Assembly: GCA_028353405.1 (NCBI GenBank)
Contig: JAOMOG010000016.1
Location: 1 to 36,603 of the forward strand
DNA: 36,603 bases
Direction: 5' to 3'
Source: Candidatus Poseidoniaceae archaeon
Lineage (GTDB): Archaea; Thermoplasmatota; Poseidoniia; Poseidoniales; Poseidoniaceae
A program made the position numbers and the translations under genes. Every line of letters starts with the position of its first letter. Position 1 is the stretch's first letter. The notes under the pieces were generated by a model. The model worked only from the letters and a program-made list of their open reading frames with translations. It was not told the origin of the DNA and searched no databases. Positions 15,869 through 24,856 of this stretch are shown one piece after another.

Positions 15869-18800
15869 TTATTCATCAAACGGATTACACAACTCACCCT
15901 GACCAGGATATGATAATGGGTTTCGTGGATTTGTATCCCACTTGTATTCACAGAAGTTTACATGGCCATCGCCGTCAGTGTCCACCATTCTATCTGCAGC
16001 ATCGTCAGGATCAAACTTGAAATGGTATTCCCATCCAGTTGCCATACCATCATTATCGTGGTCTTGGTAGTAAACCTCAGGTCCATCATTCCACTCATCA
16101 CCGTCTGTATCATTTGAAACAGGGTTAGTCATGTTCTGCATTTCTTCAAGGTTGGTATAATTCTCCAAGTTATCATAGAATTTCTTTCCATCCGGAGTTT
16201 CAGGGTCAATATGACAATCGGAGTTAGTAGTATCATTGTAACCAGGACAATATTTCTTAATCAATCCTGAACGATTCAAACCGTCTCGATCAGGGTCTTC
16301 TTCACCATCCCATGTGCCATCTAAGTCACTATCTGGCATAGAAGGGTCCATCACACCACGAGCACCGTAAACGCTGGTCGTTGAATTATCGGTTAGTCCA
16401 AGTTCAAGAGCGACTTCAGAGTAATGCACTTCCCACCCATCTGGAAGACCATCTCCATCAGTATCATCGTCAACAGGATTTGTATTCCACCTGTCTGGTG
16501 CCTCAGCACTATTAGGTAAAGTGTCATTATCTACATCGAAAGTATCATCTTTCAATGAATCTAATGATGGATCTAGTGCCCATCTACCTGAACAACCATC
16601 ACAATTGGAATTAGATGGCATCGAGAATCCGGTTAGATTCATTTCAGATACTTCGTACTTAGCTGTTTGAACGAATCCTCCAAGCCAATTTTGCCAAACA
16701 TATCCACCAGCACTCATAGAACAATCATCATTTTGGCTAGGTGTACAACTTGGTCTCTGCCAAGATGATGTTGCAACCCATAGTGAATGGGAATTAGTAT
16801 TCTCTTCCGTTGATTTAACTTGCATTTCCCAACCATCAAGCATTCCATCAGAATCTGTATCATTAATCAGTGGGTTTGTTGGATTCTGGAATGGCCTTGG
16901 AACAAATAATACCTCATGTCCGTCGATTAGGCCATCTGCGTCAGTATCCGAATTGTTTGCGTGAGTCAAGAAGTTATCAGCACCTGCAATGACTTCTTCT
17001 CCATCTTCAAGACCGTCATTATCTGTGTCAAACATACATGGGCTTGTAAAATATGATTCACCTTCCCAAGAGAAACCAGCTAATGATTCTGATTGATCTC
17101 CTAATCCATCACCATCAGTATCAGGGTTAGAGGCGTTCGAACCTTGGTTACAAATTGTTGCAAACTCGTCATAGTCGCTCAATCCATCTGCATCTGTATC
17201 ATACAAACCAGGGTCAGAAGTAACCCAAGTTCTTTGGACACCATTATTGACAACAAGAATTTCCCAACCCATTACTTCTATTCCATCAATTAAACCATCA
17301 CCATCAGTATCCGCATTCAACGGGTTTGTAGAGCGTCCATCAATAATGCCATCTCCATCCCTATCTCTAGCATTATATTCCATAAGATTAGTGAATTGTT
17401 CTTCTGGTTCTACGATTTCAAGCCAGACATCTAGTCTTGATTCAATAGTTTGTCCCAAAACAACATGAATTTCATAGACATAACCATCAACTGGTGCTGT
17501 AAGAGGAATTGTTTGTTTATTTCCACCACCAAGAGTAATTTGAGCACGTGCGACTGTTTGGTTCGCGACTACCCATTGGTCTTCTTGTACATCAATTCCA
17601 ACAACTACTGCTGTAAGTTCCAATGTGTCATAACGTACTGCTCCATCTCCGTCAGCATCCCAGCCATCATGGTCTGGGTCAAGATCACCGTTAGAACCAT
17701 CTCTAGGATGAAGTCCATTAGATGACTCCCAGCCATCAGGCATTCCGTCAAGATCTGTATCAAGTCTCCAAGGAGATGTGAAATTTGTTGGTCCAAAAAT
17801 AAGTGCAACCTCATATTCCTCAAGGTTATTCATTCCATCTTCGTCCCAGTCACCATACCCATCAGAGGCATTGGAAGGGTCAAGTGTTAGAAAATCATTC
17901 ATTTGAGGAGCTTCTAATTGATGAGAATAGCAATACTCGAATCCATCAGGCATTCCATCTCCATCAGTATCCCAATCCGAAGGACCGTTGTTTTTTCCGT
18001 CATTATCCATGTCTTGTAAGAACCATGCTTTTTCCATTCCCATGAATGGTGCTGCTCTGTTAATCGATTCTAACAGTGGGACATTACAATCCTCACCAGA
18101 TCCAACGAATAAGGAAACTGATGTATTAGAAACTTCAACGATATCGTCTATAAGATCCATATCTGAATCTCTTGAAGTTGGATTTGTCCCAAATTGTTCT
18201 TCCTCGAAATTTGCTAGACCATCATCATCTGTGTCAAGGACCATATCACAGGAATGGATTCCTGCAGGGTTTGCTAAATCATCCCAATTAGCATTACCAT
18301 TTTCTCCATCAAATCTCTCTGAGAGGGCATCTGTCATAGCTTGGTCTAAAAGTAGACAATCCCAGTTCCCAGATAATGGGTCGAATAAATCCACAGTTCC
18401 ACCAGGGGTTTGAACTGTTGTAGTGTAAAGTGATTCCCAACGGTCACCAAGTCCATCATTGTCTGAATCAGACCTTTGTGGGTCTGTTCCTAAATCTGCT
18501 TCCTCTTGATTAGTCAAGCCATCTCCATCTGGGTCACCGGTTGGACCTTGATTTGGATCTGGCCAAGATTCTGTTTCGTTCTTTTCAGATGCATCTTCGG
18601 TATCCGCTTGGCCTGGTTCTGTTTCCAAGTCCTCAGATTCACCATTATCTAGCGGATTTAGGCCGTGTTCTACTTCCCAACCGTCACTCATTCCATCATT
18701 ATCTGTATCCGGATTGTCTGGATCAGTACCGTATTGAGTCTCTTCTAGATTATCCGCAAGTCCATCCCCATCACTATCCATAGCAGTTGAACTAGTCGTG

Positions 18801-18952
18801 CCTTTGCCATACAAATCATCTTCTACTGCACTATCGTATTGACCGATAGATTCACTGGTTTGATAGTATCCAGAGGCGCCAACAAAAAGGGAACCAAAAA
18901 TTAGAGTCGAAACGATTGCTACATAGGCCATTTGGTTGTGAGTTAGGGACAT
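15869..18952 (-). CDS. Large secreted surface protein with many calcium-binding TSP3-like repeats
   Basis: A 1027-residue exported protein composed mostly of Asp-rich repeats. The N-terminal signal segment is MAYVAIVSTLIFGSLFVGASG. From about residue 58 to the end, units of the type DTDxDGLxDGxEExxGTDPxxxDTD recur more than ten times, the TSP3/calcium-binding architecture common in marine archaeal and bacterial surface proteins. Two non-repeat insertions are visible, one at about residues 450-500 (beta-rich) and one in the region of ENTNSHSLWVATSSWQRP. The C-terminus ends in a repeat with no membrane anchor or sorting motif I recognise. ATG 18952 is chosen because AAGGTG lies 6 nt upstream; ATG 18970 is also in frame. 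It heads a four-gene minus-strand run with the membrane-anchored protein, pepP and mqnC. Confidence 0.85.
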   Translation of the reverse strand: MSLTHNQMAYVAIVSTLIFGSLFVGASGYYQTSESIGQYDSAVEDDLYGKGTTSSTAMDSDGDGLADNLEETQYGTDPDNPDTDNDGMSDGWEVEHGLNPLDNGESEDLETEPGQADTEDASEKNETESWPDPNQGPTGDPDGDGLTNQEEADLGTDPQRSDSDNDGLGDRWESLYTTTVQTPGGTVDLFDPLSGNWDCLLLDQAMTDALSERFDGENGNANWDDLANPAGIHSCDMVLDTDDDGLANFEEEQFGTNPTSRDSDMDLIDDIVEVSNTSVSLFVGSGEDCNVPLLESINRAAPFMGMEKAWFLQDMDNDGKNNGPSDWDTDGDGMPDGFEYCYSHQLEAPQMNDFLTLDPSNASDGYGDWDEDGMNNLEEYEVALIFGPTNFTSPWRLDTDLDGMPDGWESSNGLHPRDGSNGDLDPDHDGWDADGDGAVRYDTLELTAVVVGIDVQEDQWVVANQTVARAQITLGGGNKQTIPLTAPVDGYVYEIHVVLGQTIESRLDVWLEIVEPEEQFTNLMEYNARDRDGDGIIDGRSTNPLNADTDGDGLIDGIEVMGWEILVVNNGVQRTWVTSDPGLYDTDADGLSDYDEFATICNQGSNASNPDTDGDGLGDQSESLAGFSWEGESYFTSPCMFDTDNDGLEDGEEVIAGADNFLTHANNSDTDADGLIDGHEVLFVPRPFQNPTNPLINDTDSDGMLDGWEMQVKSTEENTNSHSLWVATSSWQRPSCTPSQNDDCSMSAGGYVWQNWLGGFVQTAKYEVSEMNLTGFSMPSNSNCDGCSGRWALDPSLDSLKDDTFDVDNDTLPNSAEAPDRWNTNPVDDDTDGDGLPDGWEVHYSEVALELGLTDNSTTSVYGARGVMDPSMPDSDLDGTWDGEEDPDRDGLNRSGLIKKYCPGYNDTTNSDCHIDPETPDGKKFYDNLENYTNLEEMQNMTNPVSNDTDGDEWNDGPEVYYQDHDNDGMATGWEYHFKFDPDDAADRMVDTDGDGHVNFCEYKWDTNPRNPLSYPGQGELCNPFDE
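15960..18779 (-). repeat. Tandem Asp-rich calcium-binding coding repeats
   Basis: The gene body consists of degenerate tandem units encoding DxDxDGxxD(G)xE loops, seen on the plus strand as recurring ccatcaccatcagtatc-like blocks. Unit length varies, and two unique insertions interrupt the array. It is a protein repeat array, not a CRISPR or satellite. Confidence 0.8.
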
Positions 18953-19132
18953 TAGAAACACCTTGCACATACGTACAAAATCCCCGACTCTATGTATCGG
19001 TTATAGTCCTTAACTATGGATGGGCATAAAAATACTCATAGAGAACTAGATTTTAGTGAAGAAAATTTTAATATTTTATAATCAAATATGCCTAAAAAAA
19101 GCAATAAATACCACTATTTGGACGAAATATGA
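18953..19132. other. Intergenic region upstream of the large surface-protein run
   Basis: 180 AT-rich bases between two minus-strand genes. It probably contains the promoter of the surface-protein operon; I see no tRNA and no clear terminator. Confidence 0.4.
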
Positions 19133-20209
19133 CTAAACATATTCTAACTTTGAACTTATTTTGACAAAACATTGCTTTTCGGAGAAAATAATGTCCATTT
19201 TAGCAATTCTACCATGGGCTCTTTGCCAAAACGCCATCAATGCTCCAACTGAAAATGGAAGCGTTGGCGAGTGATTAAATGAAAATTCAACCGCTCCATT
19301 TTCACCAATTGATGAAACTTCGGTAGGACAAATAAAACCAAAATTTCCTAGAAGATGCTGGCACTTATCAATCCACTCAGAATCTGAAAGAATGTATATC
19401 GGCCGTTCGCTTTGTTCAATTACATTCGCCATTGAAAATGCAGTGCAAAGAAATGTTGATTTTTCTGCATCATTTAATCCAACAAAAGTCACCGACTGCG
19501 ACAATTCATCACCTATATTCAATGTTCTCGACTGTGTATTGTATAGCAATCTAGTCAGTATATTGGCTGGAATGAAAACCATTCTTTCTCCTTCATAATC
19601 CCAACCGCCATTTTTTCTGACCACTTGAAAGTCACCGACTTCAAAGAGTGGAGAATAATTGAGATGGCAATCCGTTGTCCAAGTAAATTCAGTAACTTTC
19701 TTTGAAGGAGAAATATCGCGGAATTCTTCCTTTAGATTTAGAATTATTAATTCAGAATTGGGCTGAGTCCAAGAAACCTTGAACCTACTATCTCTGCAAT
19801 ACTCAATAGCAGCCAGGGCAACTCCTACAGTAAAAGGAGCTATTGTTGGAGACAATATTTGCTCATCATCGATTTTTAATTCACCCCAACCATATTGCAA
19901 CCATCTGGATGCAATGACCTTTTTTCTACGGGATTTTTTGAAAAAACCACCTACGTTGAATTGGCTATTATTCATTAAATGAAACTCTTCCTCGTCGGTT
20001 GCTGCATTTACCAGTTTTCTTCCCATGGGGACACCTATTATTTTTTCAAAATGAATCCACCAAGATTCAAATTCCATGGCCTTCCATAAGAGAAGGTGAT
20101 TGCCATCTGAATCAAAAATATGCCCATTCATATCTTTCTTGAGTATACTCTCAAGTGCTTTACTCAATTCATAATCGATGAGTTCATCTTCACCATCGAC
20201 TAAGGGCAT
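19133..20209 (-). CDS. Unknown protein with an apparent internal duplication
   Basis: A 358-residue soluble protein I do not recognise. Two similar segments end its two halves: one around residues 106-165 (YGWGELKIDDEQILSP, then PFTVGVALAAIEYCRDSRFKVSW) and one at the C-terminus (GAVEFSFNHSPTLP, then PFSVGALMAFWQRAHGRI). Both read 'G...(E/V)...SP..(A/L)PF(T/S)VG.L.A' followed by a helix and two strands, so the protein may be a tandem pair of one small alpha/beta domain. The layout loosely recalls V4R-type ligand-binding domains, but that is a guess. It lies 45 nt after glyA on the same strand. A gap of 180 nt separates it from the large surface protein downstream. Confidence 0.65.
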   Translation of the reverse strand: MPLVDGEDELIDYELSKALESILKKDMNGHIFDSDGNHLLLWKAMEFESWWIHFEKIIGVPMGRKLVNAATDEEEFHLMNNSQFNVGGFFKKSRRKKVIASRWLQYGWGELKIDDEQILSPTIAPFTVGVALAAIEYCRDSRFKVSWTQPNSELIILNLKEEFRDISPSKKVTEFTWTTDCHLNYSPLFEVGDFQVVRKNGGWDYEGERMVFIPANILTRLLYNTQSRTLNIGDELSQSVTFVGLNDAEKSTFLCTAFSMANVIEQSERPIYILSDSEWIDKCQHLLGNFGFICPTEVSSIGENGAVEFSFNHSPTLPFSVGALMAFWQRAHGRIAKMDIIFSEKQCFVKISSKLEYV

Positions 20210-20254
20210 AACTGCCCCTTATCAAAATCTTCTTTGACTGTTACTATGCGATGT

Positions 20255-21568
20255 TCAAAATGGGTAACCATTGAGATTATCTTCATTGAAGCAATAACGA
20301 ATGGTTTGGAACTCTGATTTTAATTGTTTTACATCCTTCTTGACGCTTTGTGTATCTTCACCTTTGATCAATACCCTTGCGTAAAGTGCTGCGACCTCTT
20401 CCATTTGGGTTTGGTCCATGCCGACGCGAGTTAATTCTTGCACACCAAGCCTCAAACCAGATGGAGTTAGCGCTTTTGTATCCCCAGGGAGCATATTCAT
20501 GTTGGTAATAATTCCTGCATCTTCTAGTAATCTTGCAGCCTTTGCGCCGGCGCCTGAATCTAGATCACCATGGCGAGTCAAAACTTGGTGAGTGGCTGTA
20601 TATCCTCTCGATTCAGCTAATACATCAAAACCTTCAGAAGCCAATGCAGATGCGAATGCTTTTGCATTTGCAACTGTATCTTGTGCGTAGGCTTGACCAT
20701 ATTCTTCAAATTCTGCTAATGCAACTACTTTTCCAGCTACATGGTGAAGATGGTATGAAGAACATACTCCGGGGAATATTGAATTGTTCAACTTCCTATG
20801 GAATTTTTCATCCTCACTAGATGAGAGGAGAAATCCACCCTGTGGACCAGGGAAGGTTTTGTGAGATGAACCTGTCATCACATCAGCCCCTTCTTTCAAT
20901 GGATCAGGGAATACTCCACCGGCTATTAATCCTAACACATGCGCACCATCGTACATTACTTTTGCACCAACTTCATGTGCAGCATTAGCAATTTCACTAA
21001 GTGGGGTAGGGAAAAGAAATACTGATTGTCCAATTAGTGCAACTTTAGGTTCAATATCTCTAATCAGATTACATGCACCATCTATATCAGGCTCCATTCT
21101 ATCCTCATTCCAAGGATATGTGGATAAATTAAGATCTCTAAGACCAACAGCGCCCATTCTAGCATGAGATATATGTCCGCCATCTGCTGTTGATACTGCT
21201 GTTATTTGATCTCCTGGTTTTGCTAGGGCTTTTAGCGCACCAATATTGGAAACTGTTCCGGATGTGGATTGGATATTGGCAAACGGTGCATTGAAAACTT
21301 TCTTAGCCAAATCAATACCAATTGATTCAATTGTATCAAAATCATCACAGCCTTGGTAATATCTCTTCCCTGGCAACCCTTCTGCGTACCTTCCATGCAA
21401 GTCACTAGAAACTATTTTTTGAACCATTGGAGAAACAATATTCTCTGATGCGATCATACCGAAACCATCTCGGTACAAATTACCGCTGGCTTGTGCAGCA
21501 TCCATCACTGCCATTGCCTTACTCAAATTAGATTGTGAAGGAGACCATGCTCCTCTTCCCTCGGACAT
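20255..21568 (-). CDS. glyA: Serine hydroxymethyltransferase
   Basis: A PLP enzyme that converts serine plus tetrahydrofolate (or a pterin analogue) to glycine and the methylene-carrier. The 437 residues cover the full family length. Visible motifs: MIASENIVSPMVQ near the N-terminus, the HGRYAEGLPGKRYYQGCDDFDTIE block, YDGAHVLGLIAGG, and the PLP-lysine motif MTGSSHKTFPGPQGG. The family C-terminal domain (EEVAALYARVL) is present. Start ATG 21568 fits the expected N-terminus. No Shine-Dalgarno site is visible and an 82-nt AT-rich gap precedes it, so it may have its own promoter. Together with SerA at the other end of the window it gives serine, glycine and one-carbon supply. Confidence 0.95.
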   Translation of the reverse strand: MSEGRGAWSPSQSNLSKAMAVMDAAQASGNLYRDGFGMIASENIVSPMVQKIVSSDLHGRYAEGLPGKRYYQGCDDFDTIESIGIDLAKKVFNAPFANIQSTSGTVSNIGALKALAKPGDQITAVSTADGGHISHARMGAVGLRDLNLSTYPWNEDRMEPDIDGACNLIRDIEPKVALIGQSVFLFPTPLSEIANAAHEVGAKVMYDGAHVLGLIAGGVFPDPLKEGADVMTGSSHKTFPGPQGGFLLSSSEDEKFHRKLNNSIFPGVCSSYHLHHVAGKVVALAEFEEYGQAYAQDTVANAKAFASALASEGFDVLAESRGYTATHQVLTRHGDLDSGAGAKAARLLEDAGIITNMNMLPGDTKALTPSGLRLGVQELTRVGMDQTQMEEVAALYARVLIKGEDTQSVKKDVKQLKSEFQTIRYCFNEDNLNGYPF

Positions 21569-21650
21569 AATACAAGGCTTTCATGTACGGTCTTTGAATT
21601 AATGGATGATTTATTTTAATAAAAACGAGCAAAGATGAAAATATTGTTGA

Positions 21651-24600
21651 TCAAAGGAACGATATATCGTCATCTAAATCATTTTCAGTATTCTTGCGTC
21701 GTGGAACTATTCCTTCGGTTGGTTTTAAGCTACCAATTCTGGAAATCGGTTCACTCGAAAAACTACGGTTAGATTTACGTTCAGAAATAATGGTGTTAGA
21801 AGGTATTTCTAACCGCTTTAAATCAACTTTAGAAACTGGTTTAGGATTGCCGGCAACTCTCCCTCGGGGACGGCTCGCCTTACCTTTCTTACGTTCAACA
21901 TATTGTTGCCTTCCCCGGTATGCTGCTGGCCCAATCAATCTCTCCAAAGCAGGTATTTCAGCACCATCTTCTTTAGGTCTTTTCAGCCACCAACCTTCGC
22001 CAAGAGGTTGCAATCTTGGTGGACGCGATTTATTAATAATATTAGCCTGTCTTTTTAATTTAGATCTGACTACTTTTTCAGTATCTTTAGGAAGCCTTAC
22101 AGTCAACCAACCTGGCATACCGACATCCAAAACTACTCCATTAACAGTGACTAGTATACCAGATAACAACAAATGAGTTCCTATTGGTAAATTCCCTTTT
22201 GAAGGAATTACTTTACTCCTTTTCATTCTTTTTGCATAGGCGACCATCGCTCGCTGATCACGATGGCGAACAACTCTCCTTTGCTGCTTCGATAAACGTC
22301 TGAAACCGAAATGGGATAATAATAATGCAACAACAACCGCCATACCTTGTGCCTCTCCTCTAATTGAAGAAACATAGATTCCCGCAATTAACCATGAAGG
22401 AATTAATACAAAATAATGCATGATTATGTTTAGCACACCTGGTGAGTATCTAGGTGCCATTCCTCTTTTTACTGCTTCGTGACTAGCGATTAGAATATTT
22501 GCATTAATCGCTTCATCCATCCCACCCTTGACCGAAAGAGCAGCCACAGAATTAACTGGTGCTTCATTGATAAATTTCTTCATTTTATTCTTATCTGAAT
22601 TTACTAAGGCAACTTCTAATTCTTCCTCGTCTTGTGGTTGTCCTAATATGTATGATAATGCTAAAACTCTTGGATCATGTGGGTCACTGTCCATTAATTC
22701 AACCATTATCGAGCGTGCAGAATGCCAATCTCCTTTATCGACTAAGCACAATGCTGCTGCAATTCTTGGGCGCACTGAAACCGGTTCTTCTTTGACCAAC
22801 TTAAGAGCAAGTTCTAATGCATCATCATGCTGTCTTTGGGCTCTCAATAATGCAACAATAGATAATTGTGCTACGCGGAAAAGGCGGTCATTGTGAACAT
22901 TGTTAGCAGGTGGGTTTGCTTTCCACCCACGGAGCATACTCATCAGCATTTGTAGATGATCTATACATGAATTATTTTCCCAGTCCCAAATATCATCTTC
23001 GGTAACATTGCCTTGCCATGGGTCCATCCATTCACAGATAAACGCCAATAATTCAGGCTCATCATATCCTTCTGGTTGCTGTAATCCGTGCAATGCCTCC
23101 CTTGCAGCATCTAGTCTTCTTGAAGCAATCTGCCCCGTAGCTACAATCATTCTTGCTTCATCATCGTTACCTCCAGATTGGGCCAAAACTTTTCTTGCTT
23201 CCTCAATAGCTGTTGGCCAAAGTCCCCTAATAGCCATCTCCCACATCTTAGCACGTGCTTTTTCGTGCCGAACAATTGCAGCATCTTCGCTAATAGAGCG
23301 CCTTTGGAATGCGATAAGCGAATCTAAATCTTCGCTACGGGCAGCAACTTCAACTGCCTGTCTCATCCAACCACCGCCCTCTAACTTTACTGCTCCATCT
23401 CTTCTTTCATCAGGATTCAAATCAAATTTTAAATTACTAAGTTGAGAGAACTTAATGATTGACAATAACCAGGTTATGAGGAAAATAGCTTGACCAACGG
23501 CAATAAACATCCATGTAGTGAGAAGCCTCATTCCTTCATCGAACCCTTCCGATTCTAGCCAATCAGTAAACGGCATTAAGGCGCCAAATTCTTTGTAACT
23601 TACCAATATCAATAGGAATACTGTGTATCCTGAAAATCCAGCAAATGCGAACGTTAACTGTCTTGCTTGAGCAGATTTCTCAGTTCTAATTTCCCTAGGA
23701 GTGTCAAGAGTAACACCAAATAATCCTCCGAACGATTGACCACCTAAAACTAAATTTCTAGTCAATTCAAAAATGAATGCTAATCCAACTATCGCAATAT
23801 TCATCGTAAGATAAATAGATAAAAATTGTGGCATAGCTTTAATGAATTGCCAATGGAATAACAATTCTGAAATTAAATCGATTCTAACATAAATGGAATG
23901 ACCTACAATCCCACCATAATTCAAAACTTCAGTAGCATTATTCGGTTCATTTACTAGAATATAGAATACTGTGACTATTCCATTAAGAGCAGTAATTGGC
24001 ATGGTAGCCAAAAAGATGACTAAAATTAAAGAAAATAATCTAGAAACGAACCCTGCTTTATCTGGATCTATTGGATTTGGTCTACCATTAGCAGTTCTCC
24101 ATTTATTGATAAGAAGCATATTCCAAGAAGCTCCCATGATTCTACCATAGGCAATAATGGTTGGTGCCATAAAAGTTAGCATAGCCGCAGCGACCCAAAC
24201 GGCAGTGAGTGAGCCCGCTGTTTGGATTCCAAATATTGTAGTTCCGATAGTGGCTGCAATTAGAAGAGCTAATGTCAAAACGCGGCGGAATCCTCTCCGG
24301 AAGAGACGGCTTTTAATAGCGCTCTTTTTGCGTTTCCCAATCAGTTGTGCATTGAGTGTTTCCCATGGCGAAATAATTACAGGTATTGCAATGAGGACTC
24401 CTATCAAAAATAAATTGGGCCCATAGTATACCTCTGCATTAAACAACAATTCAGTAATCAGTAACAGTACACCAGTCATTCCCATCATGTACAAACCGAC
24501 ACCAATAGAAACAGATCGGTCTCTAAGTAGATTCCTTGCATCAGGTAAACCATTGGTTATTCTATGGACTTCGTATAGATCATCATCAATCTCAAAAGCA

Positions 24601-24800
24601 ACTTGTAAATTCGATAATTGTTTAGGAATAAACCACACCCAAACTGGAATTGCAATTGTAAAAGCAATCAAAGCAGGGAAAAGATAGCGCATTTGAATAT
24701 CGCTTGGGTTGGCGATTGTTGCTGCTTGCACACTAGGTAAAGCAATAATCCCGATTAATGAAAAGAAATAGAGGAAACGGGTATAGTTTACTCTCTTCAT
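21651..24800 (-). CDS. Large polytopic membrane protein with a TPR-like soluble region
   Basis: A 1049-residue protein I do not recognise. The N-terminal half has about nine to ten hydrophobic segments, beginning with a signal-anchor (LYFFSLIGIIALPSVQA) and including YMMGMTGVLLLITELLF, LFLIGVLIAIPVIISP and LSIYLTMNIAIVGLAFIFE. Residues about 480-730 form a soluble alpha-helical region with TPR-like repetition (ARKVLAQSGGNDDEARMIVATGQI, ALELALKLVKEEP and SARSIMVELMDSDP). Two further hydrophobic segments (about 790-840) and a strongly basic C-terminal tail follow. No HExxH protease motif or transporter signature was found. ATG 24800 has GGTG five bases upstream; ATG 24824 is an alternative. It may be an envelope-assembly or sorting factor, but this is not shown. 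Confidence 0.75.
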   Translation of the reverse strand: MKRVNYTRFLYFFSLIGIIALPSVQAATIANPSDIQMRYLFPALIAFTIAIPVWVWFIPKQLSNLQVAFEIDDDLYEVHRITNGLPDARNLLRDRSVSIGVGLYMMGMTGVLLLITELLFNAEVYYGPNLFLIGVLIAIPVIISPWETLNAQLIGKRKKSAIKSRLFRRGFRRVLTLALLIAATIGTTIFGIQTAGSLTAVWVAAAMLTFMAPTIIAYGRIMGASWNMLLINKWRTANGRPNPIDPDKAGFVSRLFSLILVIFLATMPITALNGIVTVFYILVNEPNNATEVLNYGGIVGHSIYVRIDLISELLFHWQFIKAMPQFLSIYLTMNIAIVGLAFIFELTRNLVLGGQSFGGLFGVTLDTPREIRTEKSAQARQLTFAFAGFSGYTVFLLILVSYKEFGALMPFTDWLESEGFDEGMRLLTTWMFIAVGQAIFLITWLLSIIKFSQLSNLKFDLNPDERRDGAVKLEGGGWMRQAVEVAARSEDLDSLIAFQRRSISEDAAIVRHEKARAKMWEMAIRGLWPTAIEEARKVLAQSGGNDDEARMIVATGQIASRRLDAAREALHGLQQPEGYDEPELLAFICEWMDPWQGNVTEDDIWDWENNSCIDHLQMLMSMLRGWKANPPANNVHNDRLFRVAQLSIVALLRAQRQHDDALELALKLVKEEPVSVRPRIAAALCLVDKGDWHSARSIMVELMDSDPHDPRVLALSYILGQPQDEEELEVALVNSDKNKMKKFINEAPVNSVAALSVKGGMDEAINANILIASHEAVKRGMAPRYSPGVLNIIMHYFVLIPSWLIAGIYVSSIRGEAQGMAVVVALLLSHFGFRRLSKQQRRVVRHRDQRAMVAYAKRMKRSKVIPSKGNLPIGTHLLLSGILVTVNGVVLDVGMPGWLTVRLPKDTEKVVRSKLKRQANIINKSRPPRLQPLGEGWWLKRPKEDGAEIPALERLIGPAAYRGRQQYVERKKGKASRPRGRVAGNPKPVSKVDLKRLEIPSNTIISERKSNRSFSSEPISRIGSLKPTEGIVPRRKNTENDLDDDISFL

Positions 24801-24856
24801 GCTCACACCACAAGTATTAGACACATCAACTAATCGCCAACAAAATTACTAATGTA

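Noticed and set aside
15960-18779. Recurring short blocks that could look like a CRISPR or satellite array
   Set aside because: Units are degenerate, of variable spacing, and fully explained by DxDxDG protein repeats in an open frame.
18953-19132. tRNA or small RNA in the longer intergenic gaps
   Set aside because: No cloverleaf, T-loop or GC-rich folded segment was seen here, at 33520-33654 or at 29658-29862; only 875-1170 looks like an RNA gene.
21651-24800. Possible site-2 protease (M50) for the large membrane protein
   Set aside because: No HExxH or later NPDG-type motif was found; the helical soluble part looks TPR-like instead.
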